Shown here: piece after piece, positions 1 to 5,734 of the stretch | Position numbering within the stretch: position 1 is the stretch's first letter | Layout of the letters: the number at the start of each line of letters is the position of its first letter | Assembly: GCA_002292895.1 (NCBI GenBank) | Contig: DBCE01000029.1 | Coordinates: 1-6,578 of the forward strand | DNA from: Phycisphaerales bacterium UBA966 | GTDB lineage: Bacteria > Planctomycetota > Phycisphaerae > Phycisphaerales > SM1A02 | DNA length: 6,578 nt | Reading direction: 5' to 3' | Translations under genes and position numbers: made by a program | Notes under the pieces: model-generated | Database searches by the model: none | What the model was told of the DNA's origin: nothing | What the model saw: the letters and a program-made list of their open reading frames with translations, nothing else

Positions 1-1
1 G

Positions 2-1504
2 GTCAAGGCGGATGCCCCCGCCACTGCCCCGGCCGCCTGGGTTGCAGACAAATCCGCCAAACTGCCAGCTCGTCCGGAAGAGCTGAAGTTTGCGGCGCTT
101 GATTTCACGCCGCCAAAGGCGAAGGACTTCCGACGCACCCTGCCAGACGGCACCCCCGTCTACATGGCGCCGAGCAAGGAGTTCCCGCTGGTTTCACTGA
201 CGCTGACGTTCAAGGGTGGACAATGGCTTGATCCCAAGGACACGCCTGGACTCACTGCTGTGATGGCGGCGATGACGCGCACCGGCGGTACTGCCACCAT
301 CAAGCCAGCTGATCTTGACGAGAAGCTTGACTTCCTTGCTACCAATGTTGGGGTGAGCGGTGGTCAGGGTGCAGTGGTTGCAAACATGAACACGCTGAGT
401 TCCAACCTTGATCAGAGCATGACGCTCTTCTTCGACATGTTGCGCAATCCGGGCTATGACCAGGATCGCCTGAACATCATGCGTGGCCAAGCAACGGAAG
501 GCATGAAGCAGCGCAACGACGAGGCTGGCCAGATCCTCGGTCGCGAGTGGAAGTACCTGATCTTTGGCGAGGACTGCTTTGAAAGTCAGCAGGCCACCAA
601 GGATGGTTGGGATGCCATCACCACCGACAAGCTGCGCGCGCAACACGACAAGTTGATTCAGCCCGGCAACCTCATCATCTCTGTCACCGGCGACTTCAAT
701 CCCGATGACATGATGAAGCGCCTTGCTGCGGGATTGGACGGCTGGAAGCGTGGCGATATGGCCTCAAATCCGCCTGCGCCAACCAATGTGTTCAAGCCAG
801 GCGTGTACCGCGTTGCCAAGGACATTCCACAGGGCAAGGTTCGTATCGGCCGCCGCAGTATCCAGCGCGACGATCCGGATTACTTCAGCGCTGAGATGAT
901 GAATGAGATTCTTGGCGGTGGCGGTTTCACCAGCCGTCTCATGAGCAACATTCGTTCCAACGAAGGCTTGGCGTACAGCGTCGGTTCACGATTCGAAGCA
1001 GGCGTGTACTACCCAGGACAGTTTGCCGGCGCGTTTGAATCGAAGAACGGAACCGTGGCGCTGGCCATCAAGTTGATGCGCGAAGAATTCAAGCGCATGC
1101 AGGACGAGCCAGTCAGTGCGGAAGAACTGGAGATTGCCAAGAAGAGCTTTATCGAGGCTTTCCCTGGTCAGTTCTCAAGCAAGGACGCAACGCTGGGCAT
1201 CTTTGTTGCGGACGAATGGACTGGTCGCGACCCGGAATACTGGCAGCGCTATCGCGATTCCATTCAGAAGGTGACCGCCGCTGACATTCAGCGGGTTGCC
1301 AAGAAGTACCTCAACTTTGATGACATGGCAGTAATGGTGGTCGGCAAGTGGGACGAGATTGCCCCTGGCGATCAGACCGGCCGCGCCAAGATGTCTGAGT
1401 TCTTCGGTGGCAAGAGTATTGACTTGCCGCTGCGCGATCCGATGACGATGAAGCCAATGGACACACCCACGCAGAGTGACTCTGCGCCGGCTCCGAAGTC
1501 ATAA
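2..1504 (+). CDS. M16 (insulinase-family) peptidase unit, non-catalytic type, 5'-truncated by the window
   Basis: The frame is open from the first full codon and ends at TAA 1502-1504, so 500 C-terminal residues are visible and the start lies upstream; the ATG at 164 is internal. Visible residues 1-45 are an Ala/Pro-rich linker. An M16 core follows from LPDGTPVYM to about 200, then a second M16-type domain from about 204 (TGDFNPDD, the LGGGGFTSRL stretch) to about 400, and a polar tail. In active members the first domain carries HxxEH; here the equivalent stretch, GLTAVMAAMTRTGG (residues 83-96), has no histidine. The second domain keeps the conserved Arg/Tyr pair of RSNEGLAYSV (R318, Y325), which in this family helps bind substrate or complete the partner's site. 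This is therefore either the non-catalytic subunit of a heterodimer or the C-terminal half of a fused two-unit protease whose zinc half lies upstream. The location is probably periplasmic, but no signal peptide is visible. The family call is firm; substrate unknown. Confidence 0.9.
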   Translation, partial: VKADAPATAPAAWVADKSAKLPARPEELKFAALDFTPPKAKDFRRTLPDGTPVYMAPSKEFPLVSLTLTFKGGQWLDPKDTPGLTAVMAAMTRTGGTATIKPADLDEKLDFLATNVGVSGGQGAVVANMNTLSSNLDQSMTLFFDMLRNPGYDQDRLNIMRGQATEGMKQRNDEAGQILGREWKYLIFGEDCFESQQATKDGWDAITTDKLRAQHDKLIQPGNLIISVTGDFNPDDMMKRLAAGLDGWKRGDMASNPPAPTNVFKPGVYRVAKDIPQGKVRIGRRSIQRDDPDYFSAEMMNEILGGGGFTSRLMSNIRSNEGLAYSVGSRFEAGVYYPGQFAGAFESKNGTVALAIKLMREEFKRMQDEPVSAEELEIAKKSFIEAFPGQFSSKDATLGIFVADEWTGRDPEYWQRYRDSIQKVTAADIQRVAKKYLNFDDMAVMVVGKWDEIAPGDQTGRAKMSEFFGGKSIDLPLRDPMTMKPMDTPTQSDSAPAPKS

Positions 1505-1521
1505 AGAGCCTGGTGCGAGTG

Positions 1522-1540
1522 CCGAGGTCTCAATCCTCGG
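1522..1540. repeat. Small hairpin just after the M16 gene
   Basis: CCGAGG (1522-1527) and CCTCGG (1535-1540) form a perfect 6-bp stem with a 7-nt loop, 17 bases after the M16 stop codon. No T-run follows on the + strand. It could contribute to 3'-end formation of the M16 transcript together with the larger hairpin downstream, but a 6-bp stem is close to what chance gives. Confidence 0.25.
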
Positions 1541-1559
1541 GCTTGAACCAAGTGCTATT

Positions 1560-1608
1560 GCAACAGCGCCACAGTGAACGCTTCGCGCGCTCATTGTGGC
1601 GCTGTTGC
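1560..1608. terminator. Strong hairpin between convergent genes, possible bidirectional terminator
   Basis: The left arm 1560-1577 (GCAACAGCGCCACAGTGA) and right arm 1591-1608 (TCATTGTGGCGCTGTTGC) form an 18-bp stem around a 13-nt loop. The only imperfection is G1574 opposite T1594, a G-U wobble in + strand RNA and a C/A mismatch in - strand RNA. The right arm is itself coding: it holds the last five codons and the TGA stop of the secreted protein gene on the - strand. The site lies between the 3' ends of two converging genes, where a shared terminator is expected. There is no T-tract on either side, so it may act as a Rho-assisted stop or a 3'-end-stabilising structure rather than a classical intrinsic terminator. 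Confidence 0.5.
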
Positions 1609-2262
1609 GTTGAACTGCACACCGTTGATGGCGGACACGCGACCGGCGGTCACTTGCGCGGAGATGTCTCTGATGTAGACGGTGGGATCATCCGCAAGGC
1701 CCAGCGCTGCCAATGCGCTGTGCACGTTCGGAATGACCTTGCGCACTCTTCCAAGAACCACGGTGAGGCGATCCTTGCGCGAGTTGTAGGTGATGAACAT
1801 GGTGGTCGGGTTGCCGGCGCCCAGCGTGGGTTGGCTGCCAAACGCGACGAAACTGTTTCCGTTGGAGTTGTAACGAATCACCAGACCATTGAGACCGCCA
1901 AACGAATTGCGGTAGGGATCAAAGTACGGATTGACATACATGAACGGCATGGTGTTCACAGAGAAGAACCCATGACTGCCATTGGTACCGGCTACAAGCG
2001 TCGGTCCGGCCGCAGCCGAAGCCGCGGTGGGATCGGAGGGCGTGCGAAGCCTGACCGAAAGCGTCCAGTTGGAGTGGAAATTGACCGTGCGATCCACGGT
2101 GATAGCAATGCTGGAATCGGTGGCGGCGCGGCACACAGGCGTGGCTGCCAGCAAGGCCATGAGGCTGAGGAGGAGCGCTGACAGGAGGCCTGAGTGACCA
2201 CCCTGATGGAGGCTGCGCGCCGTGCGAGCGGTCAGGGTGGTCACGTTGGCCTGGAGACTCAT
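1591..2262 (-). CDS. Unrecognised secreted protein with Sec signal peptide
   Basis: I do not recognise this 223-residue protein. A long n-region (residues 1-25) with several Arg and His is followed by a hydrophobic core (about 26-41, LLSALLLSLMALLAA) and a signal peptidase I-like site after CRA (about residue 46), so export is likely. The single cysteine precedes the cleavage site and lacks a small residue at -1, so this is not a lipoprotein. The mature part has no cysteine, is rich in Ser, Thr, Asn, Gly and alternating hydrophobic residues (FFSVNTMPFMYVNPYF, GLVIRYNSNGNSFVAF, TVVLGRV), and reads like a beta-rich fold. The start is uncertain. ATG 2262 gives the more compact signal peptide but has no Shine-Dalgarno sequence; ATG 2313 (17 residues more) has a purine-rich AAAGGA about 7-12 bases upstream. 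The frame stays open further upstream, but that part lies antisense to mqnE and looks non-coding. It converges with the M16 gene and diverges from mqnE. Confidence 0.75.
   Translation of the reverse strand: MSLQANVTTLTARTARSLHQGGHSGLLSALLLSLMALLAATPVCRAATDSSIAITVDRTVNFHSNWTLSVRLRTPSDPTAASAAAGPTLVAGTNGSHGFFSVNTMPFMYVNPYFDPYRNSFGGLNGLVIRYNSNGNSFVAFGSQPTLGAGNPTTMFITYNSRKDRLTVVLGRVRKVIPNVHSALAALGLADDPTVYIRDISAQVTAGRVSAINGVQFNATAPQ
2194..2244. repeat. 14-bp inverted repeat in the signal-peptide region of the secreted gene
   Basis: GTGACCACCCTGAT (2194-2207) and GTCAGGGTGGTCAC (2231-2244) pair over 13 Watson-Crick positions plus a T/G wobble on the + strand, around a 23-nt GC-rich loop that can itself pair weakly. 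On the - strand transcript it covers codons 7-23 of the secreted protein, in the n-region of the signal peptide, shortly after the proposed start. It could be an mRNA structure affecting translation initiation or a palindromic protein-binding site close to the divergent starts. The function is inferred only; the pairing itself is directly visible. Confidence 0.5.
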
Positions 2263-2334
2263 GCTGAATAAGGGTACGCCTGGGGTGACGCGGCGGTTCG
2301 CTGGACCTGCCATCCCGCCTATCCTTTCCCCTCT
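2263..2334. promoter_or_regulatory. Divergent start region between secreted gene and mqnE
   Basis: These 72 bp separate the start of the secreted gene (2262) from the mqnE start (2335), or only 21 bp if the secreted gene begins at 2313. I see no convincing -35/-10 pair for either direction. The segment 2321-2334 is pyrimidine-rich on the + strand (ATCCTTTCCCCTCT), so it offers no Shine-Dalgarno for mqnE. Read on the - strand it becomes AGAGGGGAAAGGAT, a good ribosome-binding stretch for a secreted-gene start at 2313. The promoters must sit in this short gap or inside the opposing gene. Confidence 0.4.
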
Positions 2335-3669
2335 ATGACGCTTGCAGCACCTATTTCTGGCGCCCATGCCGCACCTGCAGTTGTGGGGCACCCTGCCGCG
2401 CGGACCCGACGCCGCGACCCGGCGCTCACCGAAATCGCGCGCAAAGTGGAGACGGGCGAGCGACTCACCGCGGCCGATGGTGCCGTGCTCTTTGCCACAC
2501 CGGACATCCATGAAGTCTGTCGTTTGGCCGACATGGTGCGCCGACGCCTGCATGGCGACGCGGTCTTCTACAACATCAATCGGCATCTGAACTATTCAAA
2601 CATCTGCGCCCTCAGTTGCAAGTTCTGCGCGTTCCATCGCAAGAAGGATCAGGACGGCGCATACGAACACAACTTGGATGACATCCGCGCAGAAGCGCGC
2701 AAGGCACGCGAGAGCGGCGCCACGGAAATGCACATTGTGGGCGGACTGCATCCGTGGCTTCCGTTCAGTTACTACACCGACATGTTGCGCGCCATCGGCG
2801 AGGAAGCGCCGCAGATTCATATCAAGGCGTTCACTGCGGTGGAGATTGTGCATCTGCAGCGCATTTCCAAGCGTGGCGGAGATGGATATCAAGGCGTGCT
2901 TGCTGTGTTGCGTGATCTGATCGCGGCGGGGCTTGGCAGTTTGCCGGGCGGCGGCGCGGAAGTCTTTGATGATCGCGTCCATGATGAGGCGTTCAAGGGC
3001 AAGATTCGCAGCGACCAGTGGCTGGACGTGCATCGCGCGGCGCATGAATTGGGCATCAATTCGAACGCCACCATGTTGTACGGGCACATTGAAGAGCGCA
3101 GCGAACGGCTGCATCACATGGAATTGCTGCGCATGCAGCAGGACCACACGCTGAGTGCGTGGGCTGATGCGCAAGGCATTGCAAAAGATGCGAACGGCGC
3201 GGTGGTGCTGACTGGCCCGGCTGCGAACTACCCGCACGAACGACTACCGATGCCGGGCTCGCGTGGGCTGAAGACTGGCTATTTCCAAACGATTATTCCG
3301 CTGCCATTCTTTCCGAATGCAAGCGAGCTTGAGTATCTGCCAGGGCCGACGGGTTTAGAGAACCTGCGCACGCTGGCGATTGCGCGCTTGATGCTCGACA
3401 ACTTCCCGCACGTGAAAGCGTTCTGGATCATGCAGACGTTGCCGATGGCACAGCTGGAGTTGCAAGCCGGCGCGGATGACATTGACGGCACCGTGGTGTG
3501 GTACGACATCACCAAGGCGGTCGGCGAAGGCAATCACCAAGAGACGAGCGTTGGTGATTTGGCGCGCGCGATCCGGGAGGCGGGATTCACGGCGGTGGAA
3601 CGCGATACGGTGTATCGGCGCGTGGAGCGCGATGCAAAGACGGGGGCGTGGAAGTCGGCGGGGGCGTAA
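2335..3669 (+). CDS. mqnE: Aminofutalosine synthase MqnE (radical SAM), futalosine menaquinone pathway
   Basis: This 444-residue protein is a radical SAM enzyme with the cluster motif CALSCKFC (C91, C95, C98) in a family-typical setting, NINRHLNYSNIC before it and AFHRK after it. MqnE joins the adenosyl radical of SAM to the enol-pyruvyl product of MqnA to make aminofutalosine, in the cytoplasm. MqnE rather than its paralogue MqnC is indicated by EMHIVGGLHPWLPFSYY (131-147), IHIKAFTAVEI (161-171), GLGSLPGGGAEVF (199-211), NATMLYGHIE (244-253) and the C-terminal GADDIDGTV (379-387). Residues about 271-314 form an insertion between MQQD and GYFQTIIPLPF, where MqnE proteins I know have only a few residues. 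The first 28 residues are poorly conserved; ATG 2335 is the only in-frame ATG before the conserved region and has no Shine-Dalgarno. No other mqn gene is in the window, so the pathway genes are presumably scattered. It converges on murJ with a 23-bp gap. Confidence 0.93.
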   Translation: MTLAAPISGAHAAPAVVGHPAARTRRRDPALTEIARKVETGERLTAADGAVLFATPDIHEVCRLADMVRRRLHGDAVFYNINRHLNYSNICALSCKFCAFHRKKDQDGAYEHNLDDIRAEARKARESGATEMHIVGGLHPWLPFSYYTDMLRAIGEEAPQIHIKAFTAVEIVHLQRISKRGGDGYQGVLAVLRDLIAAGLGSLPGGGAEVFDDRVHDEAFKGKIRSDQWLDVHRAAHELGINSNATMLYGHIEERSERLHHMELLRMQQDHTLSAWADAQGIAKDANGAVVLTGPAANYPHERLPMPGSRGLKTGYFQTIIPLPFFPNASELEYLPGPTGLENLRTLAIARLMLDNFPHVKAFWIMQTLPMAQLELQAGADDIDGTVVWYDITKAVGEGNHQETSVGDLARAIREAGFTAVERDTVYRRVERDAKTGAWKSAGA

Positions 3670-3692
3670 CTAGGGACAGGGGTGAACGGCAC

Positions 3693-5273
3693 CTATTTGC
3701 CGCGGATCGCCCAGCCGAGTTCGGGCATCTTGAGCAGTCGGGCGGCTGCCATGTAGGTGACTATTCCGAGACCCGCCAGCACCAGCGTGGCAGCAACACT
3801 CCAGAGCCAGGTGTCATGACCACTGAATGCGAGGGACGCCAGACCGGCGACGCCTGCCATGGCGGCACTCGCTGCAATCGTGCGCGCGAATGAGGCGCGC
3901 GTCTCGCGATCCATGATGATGCCCATGCGCTTATGCATGATCCGGGTCATGATGACGATCTGCACGATCGCCGCAATCGCCGTACTCAGCGCAAGCCCGC
4001 CAACGCCAAGCGGGGTCCAAATCAAAATCATGTTTAAGGCGAAATTGAGCGCCACCATCCAGATACTGACTTTCACCGGGGTCACGCTGTCCCCCAATGC
4101 GTAGAACGCGCGCGTGGAAAGTTGTTGCATGGAGTACGCCCAAATGGCGGGCGCATACATGGCGAGCACGAATCCCACCTTCTGCACGTCTTCGTGACTG
4201 AACTTGCCACCTTGGAAGATCGCCGCAGCGAGCGGCTCGCGTACAAGCACCAAGCCAACACTTGCGGGAAAGCCAATGAAGAAACTCAGCCGCATGCCAC
4301 GGCGCAGCGTTGCCATGAATCGATCAGGGTCGTTCGACTCGCGCGACAGTGCCGGGAAGATGGCCGTGGCAATTGCCACGCCGAATACGCCGAGCGGAAA
4401 TTCGTAGAGGCGCTGGCCGTAGCTCAAGACGGTCATACTGCCAGGCGGAAGCGGATAGTCAACGCCAAAGATGGTTGGTCCAACCATCGTTTGATAGCTG
4501 GCAACCAAGCCATCGACAAAGGTATTCACTTGAAAGATGCCAAGGCCCAAGAGCATGGGGAGTGCTTTGTAAAGCACTTCCTTCATGTGCGGCCAACTTG
4601 GCTTCATGTCAAAGTGCGGTCGAATGCGGTAGTGTCGGAGTGACCACAAACTCCACACTAATTGCAACGATCCTGCCACGATCACGCTCCACGCCACCAT
4701 CTGAATATGTGACACAGGCTCCACGTGCTCGGTCATGCCCGCGTTCACCGCGTAGTAACTGCCGTAGAACGCGGCGGCAACTATGGTGACATTCAGGATG
4801 ATCGGGCTGGCGGCGCTTGGTCCAAACTTGCCATGAGTCTGCAGCATGGCGCCGACCAGCGCAACCAAACAGACAAGCGGCATGTATGGCAGCATCACCA
4901 TCAAGAGCTGAATGCCCAGCATCGGCGATTCGCTCATATCTTGGATGAAGTACAGCACGACTTCGCCGACGATGGTCACGCCGGAGAGCAGCACCGCGAG
5001 CAGCGCCAGCATCAATCCCGCAAACTGCCGCGCGGAGTCCGGGTGGTCACGGTCAAGCTTGGTGTAGACGGGCAGGAACGAAGCGGTGAGCGCGCCCTCG
5101 CCGAATAGGCGGCGGAACAGATTGGGAACCTGGAAAGCGAAGTTGAACGCGTCCATCACCGCTCCGGCGCCGAAGACGCGGGCCAGCAGCGCGTCCCGGG
5201 CGAAGCCCGTGATACGGCTGATGAAGGTGAGCACCGTAAAGGTGCGAGCGTGGCGTTCGAATCCTCGACCCAT
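3693..5273 (-). CDS. murJ: Lipid II flippase MurJ (MviN family)
   Basis: This 526-residue polytopic inner-membrane protein is close to the usual 500-530 residues and to the 14-helix MurJ/MviN fold. It flips undecaprenyl-linked peptidoglycan precursor (lipid II) to the periplasmic face. The N-terminus carries the family signature: SRITGFARD (19-27), FGAGAVMDAF (34-43) and PNLFRRLFGEGALT (50-63). Charged residues matching those essential in E. coli MurJ are present: R20, R26, D41 and R54 (E. coli R18, R24, D39, R52), and R288 and E291 in GQRLYEFPLG (E. coli R270, E273). The loop around residues 261-281 (QTMVGP to PLPPGSM) is about a dozen residues longer than in E. coli. The start is placed at ATG 5273 because homologues begin close to this point. 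The frame is open 51 residues further upstream, but that part is Arg/Ala-rich, lies antisense to the lipoprotein gene and does not look like MurJ. No clear Shine-Dalgarno is seen. Confidence 0.95.
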   Translation of the reverse strand: MGRGFERHARTFTVLTFISRITGFARDALLARVFGAGAVMDAFNFAFQVPNLFRRLFGEGALTASFLPVYTKLDRDHPDSARQFAGLMLALLAVLLSGVTIVGEVVLYFIQDMSESPMLGIQLLMVMLPYMPLVCLVALVGAMLQTHGKFGPSAASPIILNVTIVAAAFYGSYYAVNAGMTEHVEPVSHIQMVAWSVIVAGSLQLVWSLWSLRHYRIRPHFDMKPSWPHMKEVLYKALPMLLGLGIFQVNTFVDGLVASYQTMVGPTIFGVDYPLPPGSMTVLSYGQRLYEFPLGVFGVAIATAIFPALSRESNDPDRFMATLRRGMRLSFFIGFPASVGLVLVREPLAAAIFQGGKFSHEDVQKVGFVLAMYAPAIWAYSMQQLSTRAFYALGDSVTPVKVSIWMVALNFALNMILIWTPLGVGGLALSTAIAAIVQIVIMTRIMHKRMGIIMDRETRASFARTIAASAAMAGVAGLASLAFSGHDTWLWSVAATLVLAGLGIVTYMAAARLLKMPELGWAIRGK

Positions 5274-5317
5274 GGTTGTGCGCGCGGCGGTCGGCGCGGT
5301 TACCTTGTATCGGACAG
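5274..5317. promoter_or_regulatory. Divergent start region between murJ and lipoprotein gene
   Basis: Only 44 bp separate the two start codons. The segment is GC-rich near murJ (GCGCGCGGCGGTCGGCGCGG, 5280-5299) and becomes AT-richer before the lipoprotein start (TTACCTTGTAT, 5300-5310). I cannot identify a convincing promoter in either direction. A weak GGA three bases before ATG 5318 is the only ribosome-binding candidate on the + strand. Regulatory elements probably extend into both coding regions. Confidence 0.3.
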
Positions 5318-5734
5318 ATGCGACGCCTACCGACAGCCATCGCCCTGCTTGCCGTCTCCGCTGCCGCACTCTGGGCGACGGGATGCAGCACCGAGCCGGA
5401 CAGCGTGCTGCAGTCGGACTTGCCACAGATTCCTGGAATGGTTCCGCGCGACAGTTCCGGCCTACGCCAATCCGAAGGGCGCGTCACCGCGGGTCAGTTC
5501 TCATACAAAGGCCCGATCAGCAATCTGAATGCTCGCGTCACTGAGACCATGGCTCGATTTGATCAGGCCGGTTGGAAACTTTCGTCACAGACGTTGAGCG
5601 CATCCACGGCCAGCCTCATCTATCGCAAGGACAACCGCATTGTCCGCGTAGAGATCATTCAGAACGGCGTGCAGCCGAAGATGTCGACGGGCGTGCTGAC
5701 AGTGACGTCGGACCCTGTGCCGGTCAGCGGTTAA
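5318..5734 (+). CDS. Small predicted lipoprotein of unknown function
   Basis: I do not recognise this 138-residue protein. It starts MRRLP, followed by a hydrophobic segment (residues 6-20) and a lipobox-like LWATGC with C23 as the acylated residue; the -3 position is Ala rather than the common Leu, but the -1 Gly is right. The mature part begins CSTEPDS and has a Pro-rich stretch (DLPQIPGMVPRD, 33-44). After that comes a compact segment: a strand (GQFSYKG), an amphipathic helix (LNARVTETMARFDQAGWKL) and strands (STASLIYRKD, RIVRVEIIQNG, TGVLTVTSD). This alpha/beta pattern suggests a small folded domain tethered to a membrane. It is divergent from murJ and overlaps the oxidoreductase gene tail to tail. 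ATG 5318 was preferred over the in-frame TTG at 5276, which would add 14 residues before the signal peptide. Real coding status is well supported by the lipobox and coherent fold pattern; function is open. Confidence 0.8.
   Translation: MRRLPTAIALLAVSAAALWATGCSTEPDSVLQSDLPQIPGMVPRDSSGLRQSEGRVTAGQFSYKGPISNLNARVTETMARFDQAGWKLSSQTLSASTASLIYRKDNRIVRVEIIQNGVQPKMSTGVLTVTSDPVPVSG

Noticed and set aside
1513..2181. Long + strand open frame (222 codons) opposite the secreted gene
   Set aside because: Its product is His/Arg/Gly-rich with no domain pattern, while the - strand frame has a clear signal peptide and coherent strands; it is a mirror of the real gene.
2263..2586. Upstream extension of the secreted protein frame into mqnE
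   Set aside because: The added residues are Arg/Cys/His-rich, lie antisense to the conserved N-terminal part of MqnE and would place more than 100 residues before a signal peptide. A short extension to ATG 2313 remains possible.
3680..3694. Possible terminator between mqnE and murJ (GGTG / CACC stem)
   Set aside because: Only 4 pairs plus a wobble and no T-run, so not supportable as a terminator.
4561..4578. Perfect 8-bp palindrome AGTGCTTTGTAAAGCACT inside murJ
   Set aside because: It encodes an ordinary MurJ stretch (VLYKAL), and an arm of 8 bp with a short spacer is expected about once by chance in a window of this size.
4122..4643. + strand open frame of 173 codons inside murJ
   Set aside because: Antisense to unmistakable MurJ coding sequence, with low-complexity charged composition and no motif.
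5274..5426. N-terminal extension of MurJ by 51 residues
   Set aside because: Arg/Ala-rich sequence unlike MurJ, antisense to the lipoprotein signal peptide; homologues start near ATG 5273.
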